Source: Strongylocentrotus purpuratus
Taxonomy: Eukaryota > Echinodermata > Echinoidea > Camarodonta > Strongylocentrotidae
DNA: 64,000 nucleotides
Direction of reading: 5' to 3'
Assembly (NCBI RefSeq): GCF_000002235.5
Contig: NW_022145605.1
Span: forward strand, 485,001 to 549,000
In this document: positions 11,603 through 21,638 of the stretch, one piece after another
How positions within the stretch are numbered: the first letter of the stretch is position 1
Layout: each line of letters starts with the position of its first letter
Made by a program: the position numbers and the translations under genes
Notes under the pieces: model-generated
The model's database searches: none
What the model saw: only the letters and a program-made list of their open reading frames with translations
Told to the model about the DNA's origin: nothing

Positions 11603-12691
11603 ATTTCACTTTTTCTCTCACTCTCGTCATCCTACATGTTATCAGGGAAGATGAACGGGCGACTGAAGCCGGGGTAAATTTGGTGAGGATTGGGTATCTT
11701 TTTTGTTTTAGTCAACAGATGTAGGTTGTTAGCAGACGACACGATGGTCTCAGGTGGATTGGTGCTATCATTGCCATGACAACCGTAAGAAAAATGAAGA
11801 AAGATGATGGAAGAAGGGGAACACTTCGCCTCGATGTTCGCATCCTACATTCGTCTGATTTTGTTGTACCTTTTGAAGCAGAGGAGTGAGAAATATAGAT
11901 CAGAGAGACAAAGTGAGGGTCCTTAAGCCCAAATATTTCTTGCGCTATCTTTATTATCAAAATTCAACTCCACTTCACTTCTATTTCAATATCTGAATTT
12001 ATTGATTCATTCTGTCATATAACAGAAATTATTTTTCATTGGTTGAACCATAAACAGCAGTATAGTTATACCTATCATTATTATTATCATTAGTAGTAGT
12101 AGTGTAATCATCATCCTCAAAATCATTTATTTTGATATGAACACAATATATTTTAAGAACTTGTTCTACTCCATATTGTTTCCTTACTCCGCTGTATGGT
12201 GTACTACTTGATTTTTTCGGAAAAAAATTAGTCAGTTTGTCAGTGATTAATATCATTTTTTGAAACTACAATTCTTTTAAAACATAATGTGCGATTTTGA
12301 CATAATTCACACATTTGTTATCACTTATTTATGTCTACTATCTCATATACAATTAAAAGTAAATGGAAAACTGTAGATGTGTGATTACGTAAGTCCAAAC
12401 GCGTTTCATACTCGTATCATAAACGCTGTCGGCAAAATAAGCGGTCTCTTCCCAAATCGGCTTACCATAAGTTGAAATAATCCCTTACGCGGACAAATCA
12501 CAGTTTTCCCACAATTTTTTCTACTTTGTCTAACCGTAGCTGTTATAAAGAATACGAGTCCGGAGGATGCTCAATGCACGTACAGTTCCCATCAACATGA
12601 TCTTTTTTTGCCATAGGCCTGCTGTCAATTTCGTTTATTTATTTGGATTAAAAAAGAAAATAACAAACATTGAAGCTTTTCTTGTCATAAC
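11601..12691. other. AT-rich stretch, nothing recognised
   Basis: No coding or repeat feature except short AT-rich trinucleotide patches near 12070-12110. Confidence 0.45.
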
Positions 12692-13245
12692 TATGAAGGA
12701 GAAGTCCACCCTGATATTAAGTTGAATTTAATACAAGCACAGAAAATAAAGAAGAAAGGATCAGTGAATGTTTTAGCGAAAAGTCCGAGTAAAAATATGA
12801 AAGTTATGAGTTTTTAAGGTGCTACTAGTGAAACATGAGTCGGCAACACGGTGACGTATTTTGAGCGGTCCTCTCAATTTACTCTGTACAGCAATTTCAT
12901 AAACTTTCATTTTTTAGTTATTAATGACGATATAGAAGTGTTCCATGCAGAGGTTGTATATAAACATGTCTGCAATAATTATATTAAGGGTTCATGTATG
13001 ATTGAAAATTTTCTTTAGAGAAAAAATATATTTCTCATTTTTTTAGTACAGATCAAATTGAGGAAACCTCTCAAGATACGTCACAGAGTTGTCAACTTGT
13101 GTTGGATTGACCGCAACTTTAACATTTCTAAGCTTTCTTACATTTAATCCGCATTTGATCAAACTTGCACTGACCTGTTCCTCTCAATTTCTGCTTCTAT
13201 TAAAATCAATTTAGTTGTTGATTGTTCATATCATCGAGAAAGGCT
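12692..13245 (+). mobile_element. Foldback/MITE-like element, copy 1
   Basis: Alignable along most of its length with 16242-16778. It has no coding capacity and consists of two imperfect inverted arms around an AT-rich centre. The best-preserved arm segment is 12851-12889 (starting GTGACGTATTTTGAG), which pairs with 13046-13084; read as reverse complement I count 33 of 39 matching bases. The left end GAAGGAGAAGTCCACCCTGAT corresponds to the AAGTTCACC end of copy 2. The right end has decayed and its terminal repeat is not clear, so the right boundary is approximate. This organisation is typical of non-autonomous DNA elements; the family is not one I can name. Confidence 0.75.
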
Positions 13246-13496
13246 CAACTTTGTAAACGAAGCTGCTATTAGAAGAACAAATAATGGAGAAGTTATACTT
13301 ATCATAATCATGTAATAATACAGCATGCGATCGCTATGTTTGTGTTAGATGATATATTCTGTACAGCACACAGCGGTAAACTAAACGCAGATTACTTTTC
13401 TCGCACAGGTTTAAATGGAGAAAACGGGAGGACATCGTATAGGAGGAACGCATACGTTAACGTCAGATTGCGTTTCAATTTCACTTTCAGGTTTGC
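13246..13496. other. Short unannotated stretch
   Basis: No recognised feature; short frames on both strands lack motifs. Confidence 0.4.
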
Positions 13497-13735
13497 CCCC
13501 CCCCCCCACCCCCTGTAAGATATTTTCATCCTAACCCACTCACAAATGGGCAAAAGGGGGCAGACGGTTGGGTTTACTCTTCCTCCCCGACGAAGAAACC
13601 ATGTTAGAGTGAAATGTACTCTTCTCTGATTATATGTCGCGACTCGCGACGTCCCCCTGCTTCTCTGCAATGGTGGATTAAGATTGCGATTGCCCCCCCC
13701 CCCCCATTCCTACCACCCCTTGATCCGCCTCTACC
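13497..13735. repeat. Two poly-C tracts with a TIR-like end
   Basis: C runs at about 13497-13513 and 13694-13707. The second is followed by CCCCTTGATCCGCCTCT, which resembles the TGGATCCGCCACT ends I remember from short DNA elements in marine animals. The matching left terminus is not clear. Possibly a decayed MITE, possibly only homopolymers. Confidence 0.35.
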
Positions 13736-15379
13736 CATCTCTCATTTCGATGTCGATGGGGATGTCAGTGAGTTTGAAGAACCTCTCCTCTGATATGATG
13801 ACGTTACAAGGCTTTTCCTATTGAATCACCAGCGATTAGTCTGTAAAATGATAGTTTTTAATCCACTGCCTCAAGCTACTCACTCGAGAACTGTTTTCTC
13901 GTTTTCAAACCTCTTAATGCGTGAATGGAAATCTCTCTTTTTCATTCTTTCTCTTCAAGTGGTTTCTCCCACTCTCTCCTGTTTCTGTTCTCTGTTTTTC
14001 TTCTCCAATTCTTCTGTATAGAGAGTGAGGGAGGCAGGCTTTTGATACTGCTATTAGATTGGGGTTTTGCATTTTCGAGGACTGCTCTTCAGAATCTCCT
14101 TGTCCATGAGACAAAGATATCAATAATTGATGAGAATTTTCTGCCTTTTCTTTCTTATCTTTGTATTCCTCTCATACTTCCTCAACACATTGGGATATTT
14201 CTTTGTTCAGTACTGAATAGAGACAAATAGCTAGTGATTGAAGCCTTGTAGATTATATGACGTATTTGTGTGTTTTGTAACAATATAATGAGTTCGGCTT
14301 TCCTTTCTTTTATTTGTATTACCCTATTTCATTTTAGCCCAGCTAAACTTGTTTCAGCCAGAGTCTTTTCTTCAACAGGTTCTTCTAAAGGAGAATGCAA
14401 GGGAACATCATTTTATTCCATCCTTCTATTCAGAATATAAAGAATGCTCCCTACCCTGTTCTTTTACTGATATATTTTTTCTTTGTACTGAAGTGTAACT
14501 TATTAAACTATGAACCCATTTCTTTCAATCTGTCCTTATTTAGCTATGTATCATAATCTCCTTCAATACTACTTTTTCTGCACTCTTATCTGTAATATTT
14601 CTTGGTATTCTTTTCGTAAAACAGTGTCATCACACGCTCATTGCTTCCTAGTGCTTTTAAGATGATTTTTTTTAATAGATAAAACGAATGAATACTGAGA
14701 AGATCATTAAGGATAAAGCAAGGAACAAACTGACTTGCGACTTGTCTTCATGAATGTTAGACAAATACTTTGTTTACACAATACATACTAAAATGAAATT
14801 TAAAATTAACACATGTTTTTGAAATACATGCCCAATCTATATAATATATATTAGCCATGTAAAGATGTATTATACAAGTTTTGTTGTTGGTGTCATTATC
14901 GCTTTGAATAAAACATAACTATTAATTTTCCCCTTTCGATACTAAAACTCTCCACTTTACAACGAATTTTATTGAACATAAACAATAACGACGCGATCAA
15001 AGTTGTCTTTTACATCACCTTTAGCGGGGTATTTTAATTATAAAAGCAAGCTGTAGTGGTCTTGCCCTGTATATTAATCGAGCTAGCTTTTTCTGACACG
15101 CAATGATTTCAATATTAATAAGTATAGTCCGATGGTCTTGACTCCCCTCCCCCACCCTCGCCCCCTTCCATCACGTTCCTCATATTCCTTAATGTTTATT
15201 TATTTTTTGTTGCTAAGAGGAATGGAACATAACCAAACCAGTCAAGCCTCTTTCATTCTCTCACCCTGGCGCCTAACCTAGAATAGAATCAACGTCACTC
15301 TGACGCCAGTCTTAGACCAGCACGCCTTCTACCCGACATCATATCAGACGAAGTCTTACGGAAAGAAAGGAAGGAGAGA
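13736..15379. other. Unannotated stretch
   Basis: Pyrimidine-biased at about 13880-14010, then AT-rich. The 101-aa frame at 13925-14230 is rich in Phe, Ser and Leu and has no recognisable motif. No gene supported. Confidence 0.45.
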
Positions 15380-15409
15380 GAGAGAAGGGTGATCACATTC
15401 CCTTCTCTC
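15380..15409. other. Perfect 10-bp hairpin
   Basis: GAGAGAAGGG at 15380-15389 and its exact reverse complement at 15400-15409, separated by ten bases that contain the palindrome TGATCA. It sits at a purine-to-pyrimidine switch. No T run follows and no RNA gene is evident, so function is unknown. Confidence 0.5.
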
Positions 15410-15738
15410 CCTTTTTGGTGATATTACTACCCAAGAAAACAAAAAATGTCGCATTTTAGGGGGGCAAGGCGTTTTTTCTTGACTTCTTTGTGGTAAATTC
15501 TTTGACAATAGTCGTGTCGGGTCTTCTGTTTCCCCCTTCTCCTTGGCCAAGTCTGCCCGGTAGCAATTTGTTACCCAGTCGCCCAGAAATCAACGCGACT
15601 TAGTCAGATTTGAGTTGGCGTAGTTTTTGTGTTGCGTGTCGCCTGCCTTGTGAGACAGCAGATCAAATTTCTGGCGGAAATCTTGGCGGTCTTTTCTTCT
15701 TTCCTTTCTCTATCGTTCTATACCCAGACTAACATTCT

Positions 15739-15741
<3 letters not shown>

Positions 15742-15783
<42 letters not shown>

Positions 15784-15795
15784 CTCTCTCTCTGT
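15742..15795 (-). repeat. (CT)n microsatellite
   Basis: CT run interrupted by GTTT and CTGT. Frames across it on both strands are artefacts. Confidence 0.95.
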
Positions 15796-16241
15796 CTGTG
15801 CTTTTTGTTGAGTGTGTTTTGTGTAGGGCGCCATCTCATGTTACATTCGTCTCTGTTGGTCTTTTGTTGTATGATGCTATGAAGCCTTGAATGGAGGCAC
15901 GGTGGTTTGGGGTGACTCCGAACAGAAATCCATGATATAATTAGAGTGACGAGCAGTATGGAGAATGTCATATATACAATGACTGAATGAAGCCAGGAAA
16001 GTGAGCAGTATAATAATAGGAGTATCAATAAACCCTTTTAGGAGTGAGCCTCCCAGCACGGTCTAGGTCAAAACCGTCTAAGTCTTTCAAAAACCATGAT
16101 CATGGATATAGTTTCCTTGAGAGAATTTTTTTAAGATCCCCATGGAAATATTTCACTGCCATTTATGTTCGATAGGCATAAATTGACTTATTATTGTTGT
16201 AAAGAAGAACAAATGCCACGAAACTTTAATTTAGTTTCTTC
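15796..16241. other. AT-rich stretch, nothing recognised
   Basis: Contains a 12-bp palindrome CCATGATCATGG (16094-16105) but no recognised gene. Confidence 0.45.
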
Positions 16242-16778
16242 TTAAAGGGAAAGTTCACCATGATGATTCTAAAAGAAACAGACAAATAAGAGAAACCGGT
16301 TAGTCAAAGTTTAAGCAAAAACCGATTGAAAATAAGAAAGTTATGAATTTGTATAGTTGTCATCAGTAAAACATGAATCGGCAGGACTGTCACGTATCTT
16401 GCGAGGTCCTCTCCAATTTGCTTTGTACAGAAATGCATTAACTTTCATTTTCTTAGTTTTTGATGACGGAATAGATTTGTTCTATTCAGGGATTGTATAG
16501 AAAACATATTTGCAATAATTGAATTAAGGGTGCATGATTAATTGAACATTTTCTTTAGAGAAAGAGACGTTTCTGCTTTTTTATAGTATAGGGCAAATGG
16601 GAGGGATCTCACAAGATATGTCACAGAGTTGCTAATGTGTGTTTAATTGATTGCAACTTCAGAAATTTACAACTTTCTTATTTTAGATCGGAATTTGCTC
16701 AAACTTTCATTGACCTGTTCCTCTCATTCTTTTGCTCCTATTAAACCCAACTTGTAATCATACTGGACTCCCCTTTAG
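16242..16778 (+). mobile_element. Foldback/MITE-like element, copy 2
   Basis: Second copy of the element at 12692-13245, with better ends. It starts TTAAAGGGAAAGTTCACC and ends GGACTCCCCTTTAG; the reverse complement of the right end begins CTAAAGGGGAGTCC. Inverted similarity continues inward for close to 190 bp on each side (for example CACGTATCTTGCGAGGTCC on the left against CATATCTTGTGAGATCCC from the right arm), leaving a centre of about 150 bp. Flanking TTAA on the left and TTTA/TTAG on the right suggest a TTAA-type target site, as used by piggyBac or Kolobok elements, but a clean duplication is not preserved. No open frame; mobilised in trans if at all. Confidence 0.8.
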
Positions 16779-17645
16779 AGATAATACAGTTTGAATATAC
16801 AAAACAGATATATAAAACGGAAAGGTAAAGAGATATTTCATCAAGATAATGAGATGCAACTTTGGAAATACTGTAACAGTGATCTGCATGGAAGTTTGAA
16901 AAAATGATGGTTGAATAGTAAGGGAGTGGATGAATAATAAATGAATGAATGGACGCACGGATATCTGATAGGCCTATTGAAAGGTGACCGCTTGTGGAAG
17001 AGGAGAAAGAGTGAAATATATTATGTTCTTATTCATCTGTTCTAGAATAAAATAGGAAATCAAGAGGAGAAAGAGTAATAGAAGATGATGTATAAGTATG
17101 TCGATGACAGAATGCGAACTGATACATCTTGTCATGGTATAGACGGTATAGGAAGGAATCATTATTTACATAACGGTTTTGAATCATTTTTAAAAAAGCA
17201 AATTCCCGATATATTAAACACACCTCGTGACACTAGAATAGTATACTGGGTATTTTATGTGTTACTGCATATAAGATAATGACCGTGCTTTGAGCAGCTT
17301 GAATGGTAGATGGTCGATCGCACAGAGCAAGACCGTCGCCGCCGCCGAGGCGTCCGGGCATAAACATCGCATCTTCCCGCTAGCTCCTCCTCGTTCGCGG
17401 CTGAGTGAACATTAACCTGCCCTTCTTAAAAGATTCACAATCCAGACCTCTTCTGTCTATCTGGGCCTTCTGGCTAACCTTGATTTGGTAATATTTCATG
17501 TTTTTCCCTTCACTTGGTCGGGCAATTTGTGTTGTTTGTTTCAAATAGTTATGATTAAACGTGTTGTAGATAGTTCGTGTAAGGTCGGATTCAATTTAGA
17601 CATACAAAGTTGATATATTTATATACATAAAAACATAAATGCTAT
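16779..17645. other. Unannotated stretch with a small GC-rich patch
   Basis: AT-rich except for a CpG-containing patch near 17300-17400 (GTCGCCGCCGCCGAGGCG and neighbours). No exon or promoter can be defined. Confidence 0.4.
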
Positions 17646-17840
17646 AGAGAGAGCAAGATAGGGGGAGAGAAAGGAAAACAAAAGAGAGAGAGAGGGAGAG
17701 AGAGAGAGAGAGAAAGAAAAACAAGAGAGGGAGAGAGGGAGAGATGGAGAGAAAGAGAGAGAGAGAAAGGAAAACAAAAGAGAGATAGAGAGAGGGAGAG
17801 AGATAGAGGAAGAAAGGGAAGAAAGAGAGGGAGAGATTGA
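17646..17840 (+). repeat. GA-rich purine tract
   Basis: About 190 bp of almost pure purine with repeated blocks of (GA)n, GGAGAGAG and GGAAAACAAAAGAGAG; the last occurs twice about 90 bp apart, so the tract has partly grown by block duplication. A T-rich tract follows at 17860-17940. Confidence 0.9.
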
Positions 17841-18929
17841 AACTCTGAAAAGATGTTGCTTTTTTTTTTTAAATTAGGGGGCGTTTGAAAATTGATTTTT
17901 TTTTTTTTTTTTTTCTTTTTTTCTTTTTCCTTTTTTTCTTCTCTTATCTCGAATTTCTTGATGTCCAAAAAAGAAATACTATTCGCGTTTTTTCTCTATT
18001 TCTCTCTCTTTACTCTACTCTCCCTCTGTCTTAAGACGCAAATATAAATCTGGGTTGCACTCTATGTACTTTTAATGTATATTCAAAATTAGATGGTTAT
18101 TTAATCACGTCAATACAAAATTGGTGATTTTTCCGGCCAAATTCTTTACTCCAATACTTTCGAGCTTATCTTCCTCATTGAAATTGGAAATGAACATTTT
18201 GGATGGGATTTCTTTTTCCAACTTTCTCTCTCGCAATATTTAAAGATGGGCAAGTGATCTATCTTCAAGGTCTATGACAGCTGCCAGTCTTACTTGGCCA
18301 AACCACACGCACTGCGCTGTAAGAAAAATGAGAGAAAATCAAACTCCATTTATACCACAAATTACCCAGTGGCATATCGAAATCATTCTTCTCTCATCTT
18401 CTTACGCGAGGCCCCTCTCAATCTCCGAATTGACGACTTAGTTAAATAATGCGACTATGCATGATGCCAGATGGAAACGAAGATATATTATAGGGATGTC
18501 TCGCTTGTCTCATCGCAATGCGTCGTTCTGAGTTTCCTCCATCTAATTATATTGTGGTGTTTTCCTGATTACCACGAGATGGGGTTTTCGATTGGCCTTC
18601 ACTACCCTACTATGGGTGAGGATCGAACTCCCCTCCCAATGGATGATGGGAAGGTAGAGGTGGAGAAGGAGCGGACACGGAGGGGGAAGGAATGAAAGAG
18701 ATGAAGAAAAGGAAGAAAGTGAGAGGGTCCAAACAAAAATAGAACTGGAACGGAGACATGGAAATATGGGGGACACGGAAAAGGACATATCCACATTACC
18801 AAAGCAAGCAAGAGAAAGGGGAACTGTTGGGGACATAAATCTATAATTTATTGTCCATTTGAAAAAGAAAAAAAAATCGCACATTATCAGCGAAAGAGAA
18901 ACTAAGCATTGTTAAGCCGAATAACAGAG
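17841..18929. other. T-rich tract then mixed sequence
   Basis: Poly-T rich to about 17940. The remainder is mixed; overlapping frames at 18471-18884 on both strands carry no recognisable motif. Confidence 0.4.
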
Positions 18930-19302
18930 AAAGAGAAAGATAAGAAAAAGATAAGAGAAAGATAAGAGAAAGATAAGAGAAAGATAAGAGAAAGATAAGA
19001 GAAAGATAAGAGAAAGATAAGAGAAAGATAAGAGAAAGATAAGAGAAAGATAAGAGAAGGATAAGAGAAAGATAAGAGAAAGATAAGAGAAAGATAAGAG
19101 AAAGATAAGAGAACGATAAGAGAAGGATAAGAGAAAGATAAGAGAAAGATAAGAGAAAGATAAGAGAAGGATAAGAGAAAGATAAGAGAAAGATAAGAGA
19201 AGGATAAGAGAAAGATAAGAGAAAGATAAGAGAAAGATAAGAGAAAGATAAGAGAAGGATAAGAGAAAGATAAGAGAAAGATAAGAGAAAGATAAGAGAA
19301 GG
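18930..19302 (+). repeat. 11-bp minisatellite (AGATAAGAGAA)n, left block
   Basis: About 33 near-identical 11-bp units; the main variant replaces AGATAAG with GGATAAG. Each unit contains GATAAG, the consensus site of GATA transcription factors. Because 33 bp equals 11 codons, the minus strand stays open and encodes an 11-residue Ser/Phe/Tyr/Leu/Ile repeat, which is an artefact. The array continues at 19675 after an inserted SINE. Confidence 0.95.
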
Positions 19303-19674
19303 AGGCGAGTTGGCTCAGTCGGTAAAGCGTCTGCCTGTCGAACCAAAGATCCCGGGTTCGACTCCCACCGAGGCGGATGACTGAAGTCTGCGTTGTGTGC
19401 TAACGTGCCCCTTCCCTTGTTCATAGACGCAGGTTATGTCAAGTGGAAAACACTCCGTCCCTCGGATAGGACGTTAAATGGAGGCCCCGTGTACAGGAGA
19501 GTCACCACCCTTGCACGTTAAGAACCCATTGCACTTTTCGTATAAGAGTAGGGGGAAACCTCGGTGTAATGGTCCACCTGCACACCCCAATCAGGCCGAG
19601 TATACGGCATCTGCAAGAATCTTCAGTATTGAAGGAGGCAGATTATCTTGAAGAAGAAGAAGAAGAAGAAGAAG
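19303..19674 (+). mobile_element. tRNA-derived SINE inserted in the minisatellite
   Basis: A tRNA-like head carries a polymerase III A box (TGGCTCAGTCGG, 19311-19322) and a B box (GGTTCGACTCC, 19355-19365). The unrelated body includes CCCTCGGATAGGACGTTAAA (within 19452-19492) and ends in a (GAA)n tail at about 19651-19674. The anticodon stem does not pair properly, so this is not a functional tRNA gene. From memory the body resembles the conserved central domain of SINE superfamilies widespread in marine invertebrates (MetaSINE type); that is unverified. A target-site duplication cannot be told apart from the 11-bp repeats on both sides. Same-strand with the GATA array. Confidence 0.9.
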
Positions 19675-19840
19675 ATAAGAGAAAGATAAGAGAAGGATAA
19701 GAGAAAGATAAGAGAAAGATAAGAGAAGGATAAGAGAAAGATAAGAGAAAGATAAGAGAAAGATAAGAGAAGGATAAGAGAAAGATAAGAGAAAGATAAG
19801 AGAAAGATAAGAGAAAGATAAGAGAAAGATAAGAGAAAGA
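19675..19840 (+). repeat. 11-bp minisatellite (AGATAAGAGAA)n, right block
   Basis: About 15 further units with the same consensus and the same GGATAAG variants as the left block, so it is the same array interrupted by the SINE. The last units degrade to GACAAAAG before unique sequence resumes. Confidence 0.95.
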
Positions 19841-21315
19841 CAAAAGAAATACGAGATGTTAAACTGCTTAAAGCAATATATAAAATCATTGTGAAATTCA
19901 GATATTTTTTAAAACTGATTACCAAGTTAATCGAAAAGGTGTTGCGATATCAATGTTTATCCCGAGGTTTTCCTAAAGTAATGTTGAATGAGAAGGATCT
20001 TTGAATATAGACCAGCTAGCCGAAAATCCTCAACAAGCGAAAAGGAGGGCCATTATTGGATATTCGGATGTACAAACAAGAGAAGTACCCAGATTGTGAT
20101 TTGCCGGCAAGGGGTTAAGAAGATCTTTGAATCACCCCCTTAAAATATTCAAATAATATTGTTAGAATTGTCTTCACCAATACAAATATGACATACCAAT
20201 GTTGCCTATAAACTTAAACGTGTCCATATCTGACGCGACGTGTCCACTACCCTCAACCTCATGATAAGAAGTGATCATCAAAGATAAATATGTCCCTTTT
20301 GCAGCCAACATCAAATTATGTAGAACTCTGCAGGAATTATGAACATGTCACGTATGTCCTGTCTGTAACATTTAACGTTAGTAATGTCCTAATATTCAAG
20401 TTATGCAAGTAAACCCGTTTACCTTCTAGATTTCACTGTCTGACACTATTGAGTGACTGACTTACTTCTTTTTTTCTTCCTTGGTAATAACATACATAAA
20501 ATGAGCTATAAAGGGTACATGAGCATTTGTCTACATCAATAACCCACTTCTTGTAATGGCCAAAATTAAACTGATTGAATCTTTCCGCAGCACAAAACGT
20601 ACGACCATTCGGTACAATGGCCTAAAAATCAAACTATTATTAAACGAATTGCAATCACTAAAGATGATTCGACAACTACAGTGGTCGTTATTTGCCCACT
20701 TGAAGACATTATCAAGCCCTTTCGTTTTGAGGGAAGTTCTAAAGTAGTATTATCTTTCATGTGCCGTTGAAATTTAACCTTTTCATTTGTTTGGCCTGCA
20801 AATGGGACCTGTAAACTAGACAACAATGAAACGAGAATTATCAGTAACTACACAAGGATGCCGAAAAGAAAACGAATTACCAACATACTTAGAGTTATCA
20901 GCCCTTGGACTAGTAAAGTTAGCTTCTAACCTAATTAATATGGATAGGGCCATATCAAAAATGTGGGTGGATTGTCGATAATGATTCCAATTTAAATTCA
21001 GTATATCTTCAATTGCCATGGCTGCAAGAGGTAACCATACAGTGCAAAACATAGATTTAAATGTAATAGGCACAAAAGAAAATGTAATTATTGGTTTGGC
21101 GCATCATATATATCAGTATGACAAAATATATTGTGTTGTAGGATGAAACAACGTTGTAATAACTGTCCCTGTCCTTTCATTATGGACAAATATGTTTAGA
21201 AATGCAAGTTGGGTGGGACTATTTAAAACACTTTACCATTAGAAATAACTTGGCATGACCGATCGATATGGAAATGAAAAATGAATAACAGGACACAATA
21301 CCCAAGTCACACCAA
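19841..21315. other. AT-rich stretch, nothing recognised
   Basis: Unique AT-rich DNA. Frames at 20556-20826 on both strands have no recognisable motif. Confidence 0.45.
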
Positions 21316-21638
21316 CGAACTGACTCCGAACCGACGAACTGACTACGAACCGACGAACTGACACCGAACCGACGAACTGACTCCGGACCGACGAACTGAC
21401 ACCGAACCGACGAACTGACACCGAACCGACGAACTGACTCCGAACCGACGAACTGACTCCGAACCGACGAACTGACTACGAACCGACGAACTGACACCGA
21501 ACCGACGAACTGACTCCGGACCGACGAACTGACACCGAACCGACGAACTGACACCGAACCGACGAACTGACTCCGAACCGACGAACTGACTCCGAACCGA
21601 CGAACTGACTCCGAACCGACGAACTGACTCCGAACCGA
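21316..21638 (+). repeat. 19-bp minisatellite with a 133-bp higher-order unit
   Basis: Seventeen uninterrupted units of CGAACTGACTCCGAACCGA, each exactly 19 bp. Variant positions give four unit types (CTCC, CTAC, CACC and CTCCGG). Units 1-7 (21316-21448) and units 8-14 (21449-21581) show the same order of types, so a seven-unit block was duplicated; units 15-17 are all the CTCC type. Each unit also contains two related halves (CGAACTGA and CGAACCGA). There are no spacers, so it is not a CRISPR. The minus-strand Ser/Val/Arg/Phe frame is an artefact. Confidence 0.97.

Noticed and set aside
18612..18625. B-box-like word on the minus strand (AGTTCGATCC)
   Set aside because: No A box at the required distance and no tRNA fold.
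19303..19380. Possible functional tRNA gene
   Set aside because: A and B boxes are present but the anticodon stem does not pair and a SINE body with (GAA)n tail follows.
18912..19424. 170-codon minus-strand frame
   Set aside because: It is the translation of an 11-bp minisatellite (33 bp = 11 codons) plus the SINE head.
21316..21638. Possible CRISPR-like array
   Set aside because: Units are contiguous with no unique spacers; it is a minisatellite in a eukaryotic context.
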